Below the pieces are notes generated by a model, which did not search any database, was not told the origin of the DNA, and saw nothing but the letters and a program-made list of their open reading frames with translations. 64,000 bases of DNA from Lentibacillus jeotgali (GTDB lineage: Bacteria; Bacillota; Bacilli; Bacillales; Amphibacillaceae), in NCBI RefSeq assembly GCF_000224785.1, contig NZ_AGAV01000005.1:310001-374000 (forward strand), read 5' to 3'. How positions within the stretch are numbered: position 1 is the stretch's first letter; the number at the start of each line of letters is the position of its first letter. Of the stretch, positions 33,941-41,886 are shown in pieces. Both the position numbers and the translations under genes were made by a program.

Positions 33941-35032
33941 CTACATTTCTAATTCGAAATCCTTCACGTACGCTTGCGGCGTCATAATCGCTTTGCCGTC
34001 GAATGTATTGAGCGGCTCGCCATTTTGAACGCAGTTTGGTGTATTCGGTTGTGCGAGTGCCTGGCGGGCAACCCCAACAAAGTCAGCTTGGTTTTGCTTC
34101 AAGACATTTGCGGCTTTTGAGGGATCACTTAACTCCCCGCATGCAATAACAGGCTTGTTCGTAAACTTCTTGGCTGCTTCTGTCATCGTCATTGTACCTT
34201 CTCCGAACCCTGGTGTGGTTGCGTCATCATCTGAGATGTGAATATAGTCGATACTCGTTTTTCCGAGCTCTGAGAAGATAATTTCTGCATCCGCTTCACC
34301 GCCCGGCCATTTGTAGTTGCCGTTTGTTGCTTTCAGCTGGGAGATCCGAATGCCAAGAATCATGTCACCCCCAATTGCCTCCCTTACTTCCTCGGTCACT
34401 TCTTTAAGAAGACGGACGCGATTTTCTACACTGCCGCCATATTGATCCGTTCGATGATTGCTGACCTCCGATAAAAATTCGTCGAGTAGGTAACCGTTCG
34501 CTCCGTGTAATTCAACGCCGCTGAAACCTGCTTGATTCGCAAGTTCTGCTGATCGAACGAAGCCTTGTTTCACTTCTTCAATTTCTTCTAAGGTTAACGC
34601 TTTTGCGGTGGAGAATGGACCGCTACCGTAATATACTTCTACCTTATCCGCCGGCGGAGAAAACTCAGATGGTGCAACCGTAACATCTGTATAAACATTC
34701 CCTTGTGTTTGGGCTCCTCCATGCATAAGTTGCGCAATCATTAACGCCCCGTGGGACTTCACGCTTCTCACAATGGGCTCCCAAGCTTTCGCGTGCTTTT
34801 CAGTCGCGAGGCCGCCTTGATACTTGTATGCTTGGCTATGCTGTGTATCTGGATATACTCCTTCAGTGATGACCGCCGCAAATCCTCCTTTTGCAAAACG
34901 TTCGTAGTATTTGTGCATGCGCTCATTCGGCGTACCATCTTCTTCTGAACTGACGCGTGTCATCGGCGCGACAATATATCGATTTCGTAATATATGCTTT
35001 CCTATGTTGCCTTGATTAAATAGTTCTTCCAC
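33941..35032 (-). CDS. Old yellow enzyme family NADH:flavin oxidoreductase
   Basis: 363 residues from the GTG at 35032: the earlier GTG at 35041 overlaps the AAGGTGG ribosome site, which is correctly spaced for 35032. TIM-barrel FMN enzyme: RNRYIVAPMTRVSSEEDG near residue 17, QLMHGGAQ near residue 99, GFSGVELHGANGYLLDEFLS near residue 165 and FVGVARQALAQP near the end. Members reduce activated double bonds and are often induced by electrophiles. It is monocistronic, with a perfect terminator. Confidence 0.9.
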   Translation of the reverse strand: MEELFNQGNIGKHILRNRYIVAPMTRVSSEEDGTPNERMHKYYERFAKGGFAAVITEGVYPDTQHSQAYKYQGGLATEKHAKAWEPIVRSVKSHGALMIAQLMHGGAQTQGNVYTDVTVAPSEFSPPADKVEVYYGSGPFSTAKALTLEEIEEVKQGFVRSAELANQAGFSGVELHGANGYLLDEFLSEVSNHRTDQYGGSVENRVRLLKEVTEEVREAIGGDMILGIRISQLKATNGNYKWPGGEADAEIIFSELGKTSIDYIHISDDDATTPGFGEGTMTMTEAAKKFTNKPVIACGELSDPSKAANVLKQNQADFVGVARQALAQPNTPNCVQNGEPLNTFDGKAIMTPQAYVKDFELEM

Positions 35033-35244
35033 AATGACCACCTTGCTTTCATTAACTTCTAAAGTGTTTATTCCTGTTCAGCCGCAAGTTTAAACCACTT
35101 TAAACCCGAGTGGCAAGTTGCTGAAACGAACATTGCGAGATAAGTATGTATAGCACTTAGTGAGAGGTATCGAGGTGAGAAGCCAGGTTGGGATCAGCAT
35201 AAAACACATTAAATTCAGAAACACTACATTCTGGAGGTGTTTTT

Positions 35245-35385
35245 ATGGCTGATAAAAAGGATAACAGAAGTAAGACACAGGTCAAATCAAGTGTCAACAA
35301 ACAAGGGCTTAGTGAGGACGCAGCAGATCAGCAGCCGGATAGCCAGCTTGAGCAGCGTGCCAAAAAGAGAAACACGAAAATCTAG
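35245..35385 (+). CDS. Small hydrophilic protein, 46 residues
   Basis: ATG at 35245 follows TGGAGGTG at ideal spacing. The peptide (MADKKDNRSKTQVKSSVNKQ...) is strongly charged, has no hydrophobic stretch and ends RAKKRNTKI. It precedes the csgA-like gene and could be another small spore or stress protein, which is only a guess from size, composition and neighbour. No family is recognised. Confidence 0.6.
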   Translation: MADKKDNRSKTQVKSSVNKQGLSEDAADQQPDSQLEQRAKKRNTKI

Positions 35386-35410
35386 CTGAGGCACCATTTA
35401 AAAGATAAGG

Positions 35411-35668
35411 GTGAGAACAATCGATAACACTTTGAACTATCTGCGTGAAGCACTGGCTAACCATCAGGACGATGCTGTGCTGAAACAAATTATAGGCAAA
35501 CTTAAGCATAATGACTTTAAAAATGAAGAGGAATTTGTGCGAGTTCTTGATGAGGAGGAAATGGCATTTCTTGATTCGGTCGTTGAGAAAGAATTGAATT
35601 ATGCCAAGAATGCGGAAGATGATGTACGCGCCAGCCAATTAAGAGACGTGTATGAATTGCTTTTTTGA
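35411..35668 (+). CDS. csgA: Spore protein CsgA-like
   Basis: About 82-85 residues. The pattern follows B. subtilis CsgA, a SigG-dependent small spore protein: DNTLNYLREALANHQDD, then FKNEEEFVRVLDEEEMAFLDS and a VYELLF end. It supports a spore-forming host. The start is unclear: GTG at 35411 lacks a good site, while the family start position is occupied by ATC at 35420, four bases after GGTGAG. The preceding small gene ends 25 bases upstream and may be in the same unit. Confidence 0.82.
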   Translation: MRTIDNTLNYLREALANHQDDAVLKQIIGKLKHNDFKNEEEFVRVLDEEEMAFLDSVVEKELNYAKNAEDDVRASQLRDVYELLF

Positions 35669-35715
35669 AGGCAATTAGCTCATAATTGCACCAAATTTTC
35701 AGGTGAAATTTACCA

Positions 35716-35744
35716 TTGATTTTAACTGGTTTAAAGGTTATTAT
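35716..35744 (+). promoter_or_regulatory. SigA-type promoter of the small RNA candidate
   Basis: TTGATT (35716-35721), 17 bases, TATTAT (35739-35744). No coding frame with a ribosome site follows. Confidence 0.75.
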
Positions 35745-35750
35745 ATAAAT

Positions 35751-35908
35751 ACAGGCTGCAATGTTCGTATTTAAATAAGTTTTAACCTCTAACAGATGAA
35801 TAGGGAGTTTTATATCGGGACTCAAATGTCGAGCCTCCTTTGAGTGGAAGACAGGAAGGTTCCTGCAAACACCCACTTGGCGAAGTGGTGGTTTTAAAAC
35901 TTTTTATT
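35751..35908 (+). ncRNA. Small RNA candidate with an exposed CCTCC loop
   Basis: It is bounded by a good promoter and a terminator-like hairpin (CCACTT 35873-35878 with AAGTGG 35883-35888, then TTTTAAAACTTTTT). It contains two more hairpins: ACTCAAA/TTTGAGT (35820-35845), whose loop reads GAGCCTCC, and CAGGA/TCCTG (35852-35865). The C-rich loop is complementary to Shine-Dalgarno sequences, as in several Firmicute regulatory RNAs. No known RNA class could be assigned. The longest frames in the region lack ribosome sites. Confidence 0.6.
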
Positions 35909-35949
35909 TAAAGAATACGGCAATTGTGGCTGCATACCACTAAAGTAAT

Positions 35950-35980
35950 AAGCCGGTTTCCGTCAGGGAGCCGGCTTTTG
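35950..35980 (+). terminator. Intrinsic terminator upstream of the AI-2E family gene
   Basis: AAGCCGG (35950-35956) pairs with CCGGCTT (35971-35977), T-rich tail. It backs up the small RNA terminator. Confidence 0.75.
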
Positions 35981-36074
35981 TGTGTCACTAAAAAATGATA
36001 GCTCCTTCTTAATCAGTCATGGAAATTTTTCGTAATATCGTCTATAATTTGTATATTAAGGAGGAGCGTTTGTT

Positions 36075-37220
36075 ATGAAAACAAGCCGGTTCATGAGATT
36101 TTTAGGCGGCCGTGATTTGGTCTTCGGTGTGGCTCTGTTAATTTTAATCGGAATCACCATTTTTATTTATACAAAAGTTTCGTTTATTTTTAATCCGGTT
36201 CTGACCATACTGTCGACTGTACTGCCGCCGGTTATCCTAGCCTTTATTGCCTATTATTTGCTGAATCCGATTGTTAATCTTCTGGAGCGTGTACATATTA
36301 ACCGTATCTGGGGTATTATTATCATTATCCTCGGTATCAGCGGGCTGCTGACCGGACTGATTTTACTGACGGCGCCTGCTATTGAGACGCAGGTAAAGGA
36401 ATTGGCATCCAAATTTCCGACCTACCTGCAGCAAATGGGCGAGGGGATTGACACCTGGATTCAGAATTCTTTCCTCGCACCTTACTATGAACAGGGTTAT
36501 GCCTGGTTCACGTCCAACTTAAGTAATGTAACGAGCAGAATCACCGAGCACCTCGGCGGGGCAGTCGAAGGGGTGCAGAATGTTGCCAGCACCATCACCA
36601 GTGTTGTGGTTGCCATTATCACATTCCCATTTATTTTGTTCTTTTTATTAAAAGATGGGGACCATTTCAAACGTTTTTGCCTGAAATTGCTCCCACCTAG
36701 ATACAGGGATGAAGCGAATCAGATTCTGCACAATATGGATATCCAAGTCGGCTCCTATATCCAAGGGCAGATTATTGTCGCTTCGTGCATTGGAATTTTA
36801 TTGTACATCGGCTATTTAATCATTGGTCTTGATTACGCAATCACGCTTGCCATTATCGCTGGTATCACAAGTGTCGTACCTTATTTGGGACCAATGGTTG
36901 CGATAACGCCGGCTATTATCATTGCGATCGTAAATTCCCCGATTATGCTGTTGAAATTAGGCATTGTCTGGGCCGCTGTTCAATTTCTGGAAGGGAATTT
37001 TGTTTCACCGAACGTTATGGGTAAGACAATGCAGATCCATCCGCTAACCATTATCATCGTATTATTGGTGGCAGGGAATCTGTTCGGCATTGTCGGTGTC
37101 ATTCTCGGCATCCCGGGCTACGCGATACTAAAAGTCATTGCAGTTTTCTTCTTTGAAAAATTCAAAGCACGCTATAACCGGTATTATGGGGAAGACTATG
37201 GTGCTTATGAAGAAAAATGA
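36075..37220 (+). CDS. AI-2E/PerM family membrane transporter
   Basis: 381 residues. Seven to eight helices: two pairs at the N-terminus (DLVFGVALLILIGITIFIYT, then PPVILAFIAYYLLNPIVNLL), a long extracytoplasmic helical region (about 105-180) and a C-terminal bundle with TSVVPYLGPMVAITPAIIIA and FLEGNFVSPNVMGKTMQIHP, both family hallmarks. The family is named for autoinducer-2 export, but several members are sodium/proton antiporters, and salt-related roles are reported in halophiles. Substrate unresolved. AAGGAGGAG precedes the ATG. A 20-bp repeat array begins right after the stop. Confidence 0.88.
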   Translation: MKTSRFMRFLGGRDLVFGVALLILIGITIFIYTKVSFIFNPVLTILSTVLPPVILAFIAYYLLNPIVNLLERVHINRIWGIIIIILGISGLLTGLILLTAPAIETQVKELASKFPTYLQQMGEGIDTWIQNSFLAPYYEQGYAWFTSNLSNVTSRITEHLGGAVEGVQNVASTITSVVVAIITFPFILFFLLKDGDHFKRFCLKLLPPRYRDEANQILHNMDIQVGSYIQGQIIVASCIGILLYIGYLIIGLDYAITLAIIAGITSVVPYLGPMVAITPAIIIAIVNSPIMLLKLGIVWAAVQFLEGNFVSPNVMGKTMQIHPLTIIIVLLVAGNLFGIVGVILGIPGYAILKVIAVFFFEKFKARYNRYYGEDYGAYEEK

Positions 37221-37236
37221 GGATAATCAATTGGAA

Positions 37237-37329
37237 ATATGAGCAAGTGTATAGAATATGGGCGCGTGCGCTTAAACATGAGCGCGAGAATAGAAACATG
37301 AGCGTGAAACCAGAAACATGGGCATAAAG
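37237..37329. repeat. 20-bp-period tandem array (AAACATGAGCGCGA type)
   Basis: ATATG/ACATG recurs at 37237, 37256, 37276, 37296 and 37316 (steps 19, 20, 20, 20). The unit is near AAACATGAGCGCGAGAATAG. It lies between two genes on the same strand, starting 17 bases after the stop of the AI-2E family gene. It shares units with 51168-51213. Confidence 0.85.
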
Positions 37330-37348
37330 ATATTGGGGGATTCCTGTT

Positions 37349-38353
37349 TTGCAACTTAACGTCAAGCATTCATTAATTGATACGGAAACGATAAAGCAAC
37401 TAGCCGGAATGTATGATTTGCCGAATGACGTGCAATGTGAATTACTCACCAGCGGAAAGAATGATACATATCTCTTAACGGACCAGAACGAAGCGAAATA
37501 TATTTTCAGGCTTTACCGGGCCGGACATCGGGATAAAGAAGCAATTTTGTTTGAACTGGATGCAGTCAATTATTTGCATACACAGGGGTTCCGCGCATCA
37601 TATCCGATTAAGAAGCCAGACGATGATTATTTAACAGAAATTGCAGCGCCCGAGGGCTTGCGATATGGTGTTCTGTTCAATTATTCGGAAGGGGAACGGC
37701 CGCAAATCAACGAGAAACATTCAGGATTGATAGGTGCAGCTCTTGGCGAGTTGCATGAGCGGACCTTAGGATTCCTCTCAAGTCATGATCGCGGTTTTGA
37801 GCTGGACACCAGTCATTTGCTCGATGAACCGGCAGCGGTTATTTCGCCGGTGATCGAGAGGTATCTTGGCGGCCAGTCTGTGACGATTTTACATACCGTT
37901 GTGGAAAATACGAAAGCTGACTTGAAGGAATACAATCTCGAAAAAGGATTCTGTCACGGTAATTTTTATAATCATAATATGCATATTCATGATGGCAAGA
38001 TTGACGTGTTCGATTTTGACGACTGTGCGGTCGGATATCGCGCTTATGATATTGCCGTTTCTTGGTGGGATCTGAAAAACAACTATAAAAATTTGGAAGA
38101 GGAATACTGGAATGCATTTCTAAAAGGATATTTGACTGAAAAGCATCTGGCAGCAGATGATGTTCGCAGCCTCCCACTGTTTATTACAGCTAGGCGGATT
38201 TGGCTGATGGGGACAATGATTACCAATGATGATGTGTGGGGGACGAATTGGATTAACGAACAGACTTTGTCATTGTTTATCGGTCAGCTGAGGACCGACC
38301 GACTTGGTGATGCGGACTTGAGGGAACTTGATGAAAACCAGGCGCGATTATAA
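37349..38353 (+). CDS. APH-fold phosphotransferase (homoserine/choline kinase-like)
   Basis: 334 residues. Aminoglycoside-phosphotransferase fold: ELLTSGKNDTYLL (nucleotide loop), YIFRLYRAG, and the catalytic loop FCHGNFYNHNMHIHDGKIDV with VFDFDDCAVGYRAYDIA, where CHGN replaces the usual HGD and the metal aspartates lie in DFDD. Related proteins phosphorylate small alcohols such as homoserine, choline or sugars. No neighbouring gene indicates which. The TTG start at 37349 follows TTGGGGGA. The terminator beyond is bidirectional. Confidence 0.8.
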   Translation: MQLNVKHSLIDTETIKQLAGMYDLPNDVQCELLTSGKNDTYLLTDQNEAKYIFRLYRAGHRDKEAILFELDAVNYLHTQGFRASYPIKKPDDDYLTEIAAPEGLRYGVLFNYSEGERPQINEKHSGLIGAALGELHERTLGFLSSHDRGFELDTSHLLDEPAAVISPVIERYLGGQSVTILHTVVENTKADLKEYNLEKGFCHGNFYNHNMHIHDGKIDVFDFDDCAVGYRAYDIAVSWWDLKNNYKNLEEEYWNAFLKGYLTEKHLAADDVRSLPLFITARRIWLMGTMITNDDVWGTNWINEQTLSLFIGQLRTDRLGDADLRELDENQARL

Positions 38354-38382
38354 AAAAACCTGCGATTCACCCGCAGGTTTTT
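38351..38382. terminator. Terminator after the APH-fold gene
   Basis: AACCTGCG (38357-38364) pairs with CGCAGGTT (38372-38379), with A-run before and T-run after. Confidence 0.88.
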
Positions 38383-38450
38383 CCAGGCAGTTACGAAAGT
38401 ACAGATAATTTCTTAACTGCATAAGTGCAACTAAAGTTTTCTAACGGTGT

Positions 38451-39386
38451 CTACTTCATATTGATAACAATTTTTCCTTTTGCATGGTGTGTTTCACTCA
38501 GTTGATGCGCTTCGCGGATTCTTTCTTCGTTGAATGGAAAGCTTTTCCCTATATAAGCTTTCACGTCACCTTTTTCCATTAATTTACCCAGTCTGGTCAG
38601 CTGTTGGCCGTCCGGTTCAAGCCATAAGAACCCGGCTTTAGCATTTTTGGAGGCAGCGGTTTCTTCATCTGGCGGCTGGGCAATGGAAACAAGCTTACCG
38701 CCTTCTTTCAGTACATTGAAACTCTTCTCCTGGATTTCGCCGCCCATCGTGTCAACGACAATGTCAAAGTCATCCAGTTTCTGCTCAAAATCTTCTGTCT
38801 GATAATCAATAAATTGATCGACACCCATCTCTTTCAGGAACTCCTCATTTTTGGCGCTCGCTGTTGATGCGACATGGGCACCGAAACTTTTGGCAATTTG
38901 GATGGCAAAGCTTCCAACACCGCCTGAACCGGCATGGATCAGGACTTTATCATCCCTTTTTATATCGGAAAAGTCGACCAGACACTGCCATGCAGTAAGG
39001 CCTGTCAGTGGTGTTGCGGCAGCTTCTTCAAATGAGATATTATCAGGAATTTTTGCTAATAGCTCTTTATCGACTGCTGTATACTCAGCATAGGTTCCTT
39101 TTTCTGTTGTATCAGGCCTGGCGAATACTTTATCGCCGGCTGTAAATCCGGAAACATTATCTCCGGTCTCTGCAATTACTCCTGCGGCATCCCAGCCCAG
39201 AATGATTGGAAATTCGAAAGGGAGCCGTTCCTGCAGATAGCCTTCCCGCACTTTCCAGTCGATCGGGTTAATCGATGTTGTATAAAGCTCCACCAGTACC
39301 TGATTATCTGTTATGACAGGTTTGGGAACTTCCTCTTCACTAAGTTGATCGGTGCTTCCGTATTCATGAATAACAACCGCTCTCAA
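38451..39386 (-). CDS. Zinc-independent MDR-type NADP-dependent reductase (quinone reductase-like)
   Basis: 311 residues from the TTG at 39386; the ATG at 39404 lies within or before GAAGAAGGG, which is well placed for the TTG, giving the usual MRAVVIHEYG start. GroES-like domain (about 1-120) with GWDAAGVIAETGDNV, then a Rossmann domain with VLIHAGSGGVGSFAIQIAKS near residue 145. The cysteines of the zinc site are absent. Members reduce quinones or enones with NADPH. It is monocistronic. Confidence 0.88.
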   Translation of the reverse strand: MRAVVIHEYGSTDQLSEEEVPKPVITDNQVLVELYTTSINPIDWKVREGYLQERLPFEFPIILGWDAAGVIAETGDNVSGFTAGDKVFARPDTTEKGTYAEYTAVDKELLAKIPDNISFEEAAATPLTGLTAWQCLVDFSDIKRDDKVLIHAGSGGVGSFAIQIAKSFGAHVASTASAKNEEFLKEMGVDQFIDYQTEDFEQKLDDFDIVVDTMGGEIQEKSFNVLKEGGKLVSIAQPPDEETAASKNAKAGFLWLEPDGQQLTRLGKLMEKGDVKAYIGKSFPFNEERIREAHQLSETHHAKGKIVINMK

Positions 39387-39554
39387 ATTGAACCCTTCTT
39401 CCATAATATATTTTGTGTTAGTTTACCCTTCTTGTCATATTTTAAATCTTTTATCCTGCATGTACCTGGCAGTAAAATCTCCATTGATTGAAGTTTCACT
39501 TTAAGGGGTTGAATTAGATTAAAAACGGTAATAAGAAAAAAGGGTGATTTGTTT

Positions 39555-40049
39555 ATGGTTGAACGATTAATTTCATTTGATCCGGTTCTGCCGGAGATAC
39601 CAAAAGTGCTTATTCTTGGATCAATGCCAGGTGGTGTTTCATTGGAGAAAAAAGAATATTACGGTAATCCCCGCAACCATTTTTGGCGAATTATTTACGG
39701 ATTATTTGATGAGGAACCGGATTCGCAATATGAAGACAAAATGGCATTTGTCAAAACGCGTCATATCGCTTTATGGGATACAATCGGTACGTGCTACCGA
39801 GAGGGAAGCCTGGACAAAAATATCGTGGATGAACAACCGAATGATATTTGGGGATTGTTAGAGAGCCATCCGTCCATCCAGCTGGTTGCCTGCAATGGAA
39901 CAAAGTCGTATGAAACGTTTAAGCGACATTTTAAATTAAACCGGGTCAATGTCATTAAATTGCCATCGACCAGTCCAATTCCAGGACGTTATACGAAGAA
40001 TTTTAATGAGAAGTTTGAAGAATGGAAGCAAATCTTGGATTATCTTTGA
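39555..40049 (+). CDS. DNA-deoxyinosine glycosylase, uracil-DNA glycosylase superfamily
   Basis: 164 residues (ATG at 39555; a TTG two codons earlier is also possible). Motif 1 is VLILGSMPGGVSLEKKEYYG with NPRNHFW just after; motif 2 near the end is KLPSTSPIPG. These are the marks of the family 6 glycosylases that remove hypoxanthine, and in some cases uracil, from DNA. It acts in base excision repair in the cytoplasm. It stands alone; the following 290 bases carry only a hairpin and the antisense side of a mini-toxin locus. Confidence 0.85.
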   Translation: MVERLISFDPVLPEIPKVLILGSMPGGVSLEKKEYYGNPRNHFWRIIYGLFDEEPDSQYEDKMAFVKTRHIALWDTIGTCYREGSLDKNIVDEQPNDIWGLLESHPSIQLVACNGTKSYETFKRHFKLNRVNVIKLPSTSPIPGRYTKNFNEKFEEWKQILDYL

Positions 40050-40228
40050 TGAATTTCGGTATCAGTCATGATACAATGGGATTAAGACAAAAGTCTTACT
40101 TTGGCTTGTGTTACAAGACTTAAAGTATTTTGATGGGGCAGATTGTCCCAAATATGAGAAATTTATAATGAATAATTGCTGTTACACATAAATAGAATGG
40201 AATTGGCTGTTTTTTAAAGGACCGTAAA

Positions 40229-40256
40229 CGAGCCGCAAGCTGCAACTTGCGACTCG
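40229..40256. other. Strong hairpin downstream of the mini-toxin locus
   Basis: CGAGCCGCAAG (40229-40239) pairs with CTTGCGACTCG (40246-40256), one mismatch. It lies within the transcript expected for an antisense RNA reading toward the toxin gene, or beyond the toxin terminator on the other strand. Confidence 0.55.
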
Positions 40257-40308
40257 CGACAGTTATTTGGTGAGAATGGCGGCCTTGATCAACGTTCGAA
40301 AAAAGTAA

Positions 40309-40357
40309 TGCACCTGAATTCGCAAAGGAATCGGCGGTGTATTACTTTTTTTCATTT
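40309..40357. terminator. Bidirectional terminator overlapping the mini-toxin stop
   Basis: AAGTAATGCACC pairs with GGTGTATTACTT, with A6 before and T7 after, so it works on both strands. The stop codon of the minus-strand toxin gene lies in the stem, so two convergent transcripts would overlap at their 3' ends. Confidence 0.8.
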
Positions 40358-40428
40358 GAACCGGCAATTAACAATACGAGCGTCCCAAACATCAACATTA
40401 ACTCGAGAGTCTTGTCAATTGGGATCAC
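40342..40428 (-). CDS. Second putative holin-like type I toxin, 28 residues
   Basis: GTG at 40428, stop at 40342; AAGGGGCTGAA lies upstream. The peptide is MIPIDKTLELMLMFGTLV and ends AGSNEKK: a short polar start, one hydrophobic helix with the LMLxFGxLV core and a lysine-rich tail. It shares this plan with the 26-residue gene at 8163 and with TxpA/BsrG-type toxins. On the opposite strand TTGTCC-15-TATAAT near 40145-40171 could start an antisense RNA ending at the shared terminator, as in the txpA/ratA arrangement (inference). Confidence 0.6.
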   Translation of the reverse strand: MIPIDKTLELMLMFGTLVLLIAGSNEKK

Positions 40429-40796
40429 TTAATTCAGCCCCTTTCATATTAAGGGATGTGAGGCCGCCAGTTAAGAAATGATTATCTTCACTGCTTTCGT
40501 TCAAAAGCATCCTCTCAATAAGCTGTCCATTTCATTATACTATAGAAAATCTGGAAAAGCTTGTCATTTTCGAAAAATAGTAAAATATTCTTATAACTTT
40601 GCTGACAATGGATGTTTGACAGTTTTTGTCGAGTTTATAGCAATCGATGCACTGGCTTGGCGGGTCAACATTTCCCTTTGCATGGCTTCAGTATTTTCCG
40701 CCGTTTCCATGAGGTACCATAGCTAAATAGGCGAAATCGCTTGCCATGTTTTGTATAATAAAGATAGAGTGATAGATGTTAGAGAGGAGATGTGTC
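40429..40796. other. Intergenic region before the anchored hydrolase gene
   Basis: It holds the promoter of the mini-toxin gene (reading left) and that of the hydrolase (reading right). TTGTATAATAAAG at about 40752-40764 is a likely -10 region for the hydrolase. An 82-codon frame from 40478 has no ribosome site and odd composition and is not called. Confidence 0.5.
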
Positions 40797-41756
40797 GTGA
40801 AACGGAAGACATGGCTGAAAATTGGTATCGGGGTCTTGAGTGTCCTGTTAATTATAGATGTTGTCGCAAGTTTCTACTTTTATAATTTGGCAATTGACCG
40901 TGGCGAAAAGGACTTTCTCCAGGGAAATGAGGACCTGGAGGCATCCGCGGAAACGATGGAAGTGCTGCGTGAAGGCGACTGGCGTAAATGGGTTGACGAG
41001 CAAGATTTCGACGAATGGACGATGACCTCGAGGGATGGTCTGGAATTGAAAGGTTACTTTCTTGAAGCGGAAGAGCCGTCCAATAAAGTCGTTGTGATGG
41101 CGCATGGTTATCTGGGAAATGCGATGAATATGGGGTTATATGGCCAATACTATTACGAACAAAAAGGCTATAACATATTTACAGCCGATGCACGCGGACA
41201 TGGCGCTAGCGGCGGAGACTATATTGGCTTCGGATGGCATGATCGAAAGGATTATGTGGATTGGATTGACCGGATTATTAAAAGGTACGGAGAAGATACC
41301 GAGATCATTCTGCATGGTGTTTCAATGGGGGCTGCAACAGTACTGATGACAGCCGGAGAGGAACTGCCTGACAATGTGAAGGCTGTAATTGCGGACAGCC
41401 CATATACGAGTGTGTACGATATGTTCTCCTATCAGATGGGCCGGATGTTCAATTTGCCGTCATTCCCGTTTCTGCCATCGACAAGTGTTGTAACGAATAT
41501 CCGGGCAGGTTATTCTTTGCAAGAAGCATCAGCCCTTGAACAGGTTAAAAAAGCGGACGTTCCAATTCTTTATATCCATGGGACCGATGATACATTTGTG
41601 CCCGCCAGGATGTCGCAAACACTATATGAAAATACGAAAAGTGAAGCTGAACTCATGACAGTGGACAATGCCGGTCACGGTGAGCCGTATGTGGTGGCTA
41701 AGGAAAAGTATATTGATAAGGTCAATGCGTTTCTGGATAAACACACAGACTGGTAA
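40797..41756 (+). CDS. Membrane-anchored alpha/beta hydrolase
   Basis: 319 residues from the GTG at 40797, after AGAGGAGA. One N-terminal helix (IGIGVLSVLLIIDVVASFYF) anchors the protein. The hydrolase domain has the oxyanion strand VVMAHGYLGNAMNM, the nucleophile elbow GVSMGAATVLM, the acid in HGTDDTFVP and the histidine in NAGHGEPY. The layout resembles B. subtilis YqkD and related membrane esterases or lipases. The substrate is unknown. It is monocistronic. Confidence 0.87.
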   Translation: MKRKTWLKIGIGVLSVLLIIDVVASFYFYNLAIDRGEKDFLQGNEDLEASAETMEVLREGDWRKWVDEQDFDEWTMTSRDGLELKGYFLEAEEPSNKVVVMAHGYLGNAMNMGLYGQYYYEQKGYNIFTADARGHGASGGDYIGFGWHDRKDYVDWIDRIIKRYGEDTEIILHGVSMGAATVLMTAGEELPDNVKAVIADSPYTSVYDMFSYQMGRMFNLPSFPFLPSTSVVTNIRAGYSLQEASALEQVKKADVPILYIHGTDDTFVPARMSQTLYENTKSEAELMTVDNAGHGEPYVVAKEKYIDKVNAFLDKHTDW

Positions 41757-41839
41757 TAATAGACTTCTTGGTATATATTATTGATTCAAATATATTAACC
41801 GAATTTAAGGTTCGGCGTTTTCCGTGGAAAATTGCAAAC

Positions 41840-41876
41840 AAAAACGGAAGTCCTCGTTAGGAGGGCGTCCGTTTTA
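41840..41876. terminator. Bidirectional terminator between hydrolase and S9 peptidase
   Basis: AAAACGGA pairs with TCCGTTTT around an inner CCTC/GAGG hairpin; flanked by A and T runs. Confidence 0.85.
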
Positions 41877-41886
41877 TTAATCGATT

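Noticed and set aside
35751-35908. Assignment of the small RNA to 6S RNA
   Set aside because: The long closing stem with a central open bubble could not be drawn from the sequence; left as an unassigned RNA.
40478-40726. 82-residue frame before the anchored hydrolase
   Set aside because: No ribosome site, unusual composition, and it overlaps the region needed for promoters.
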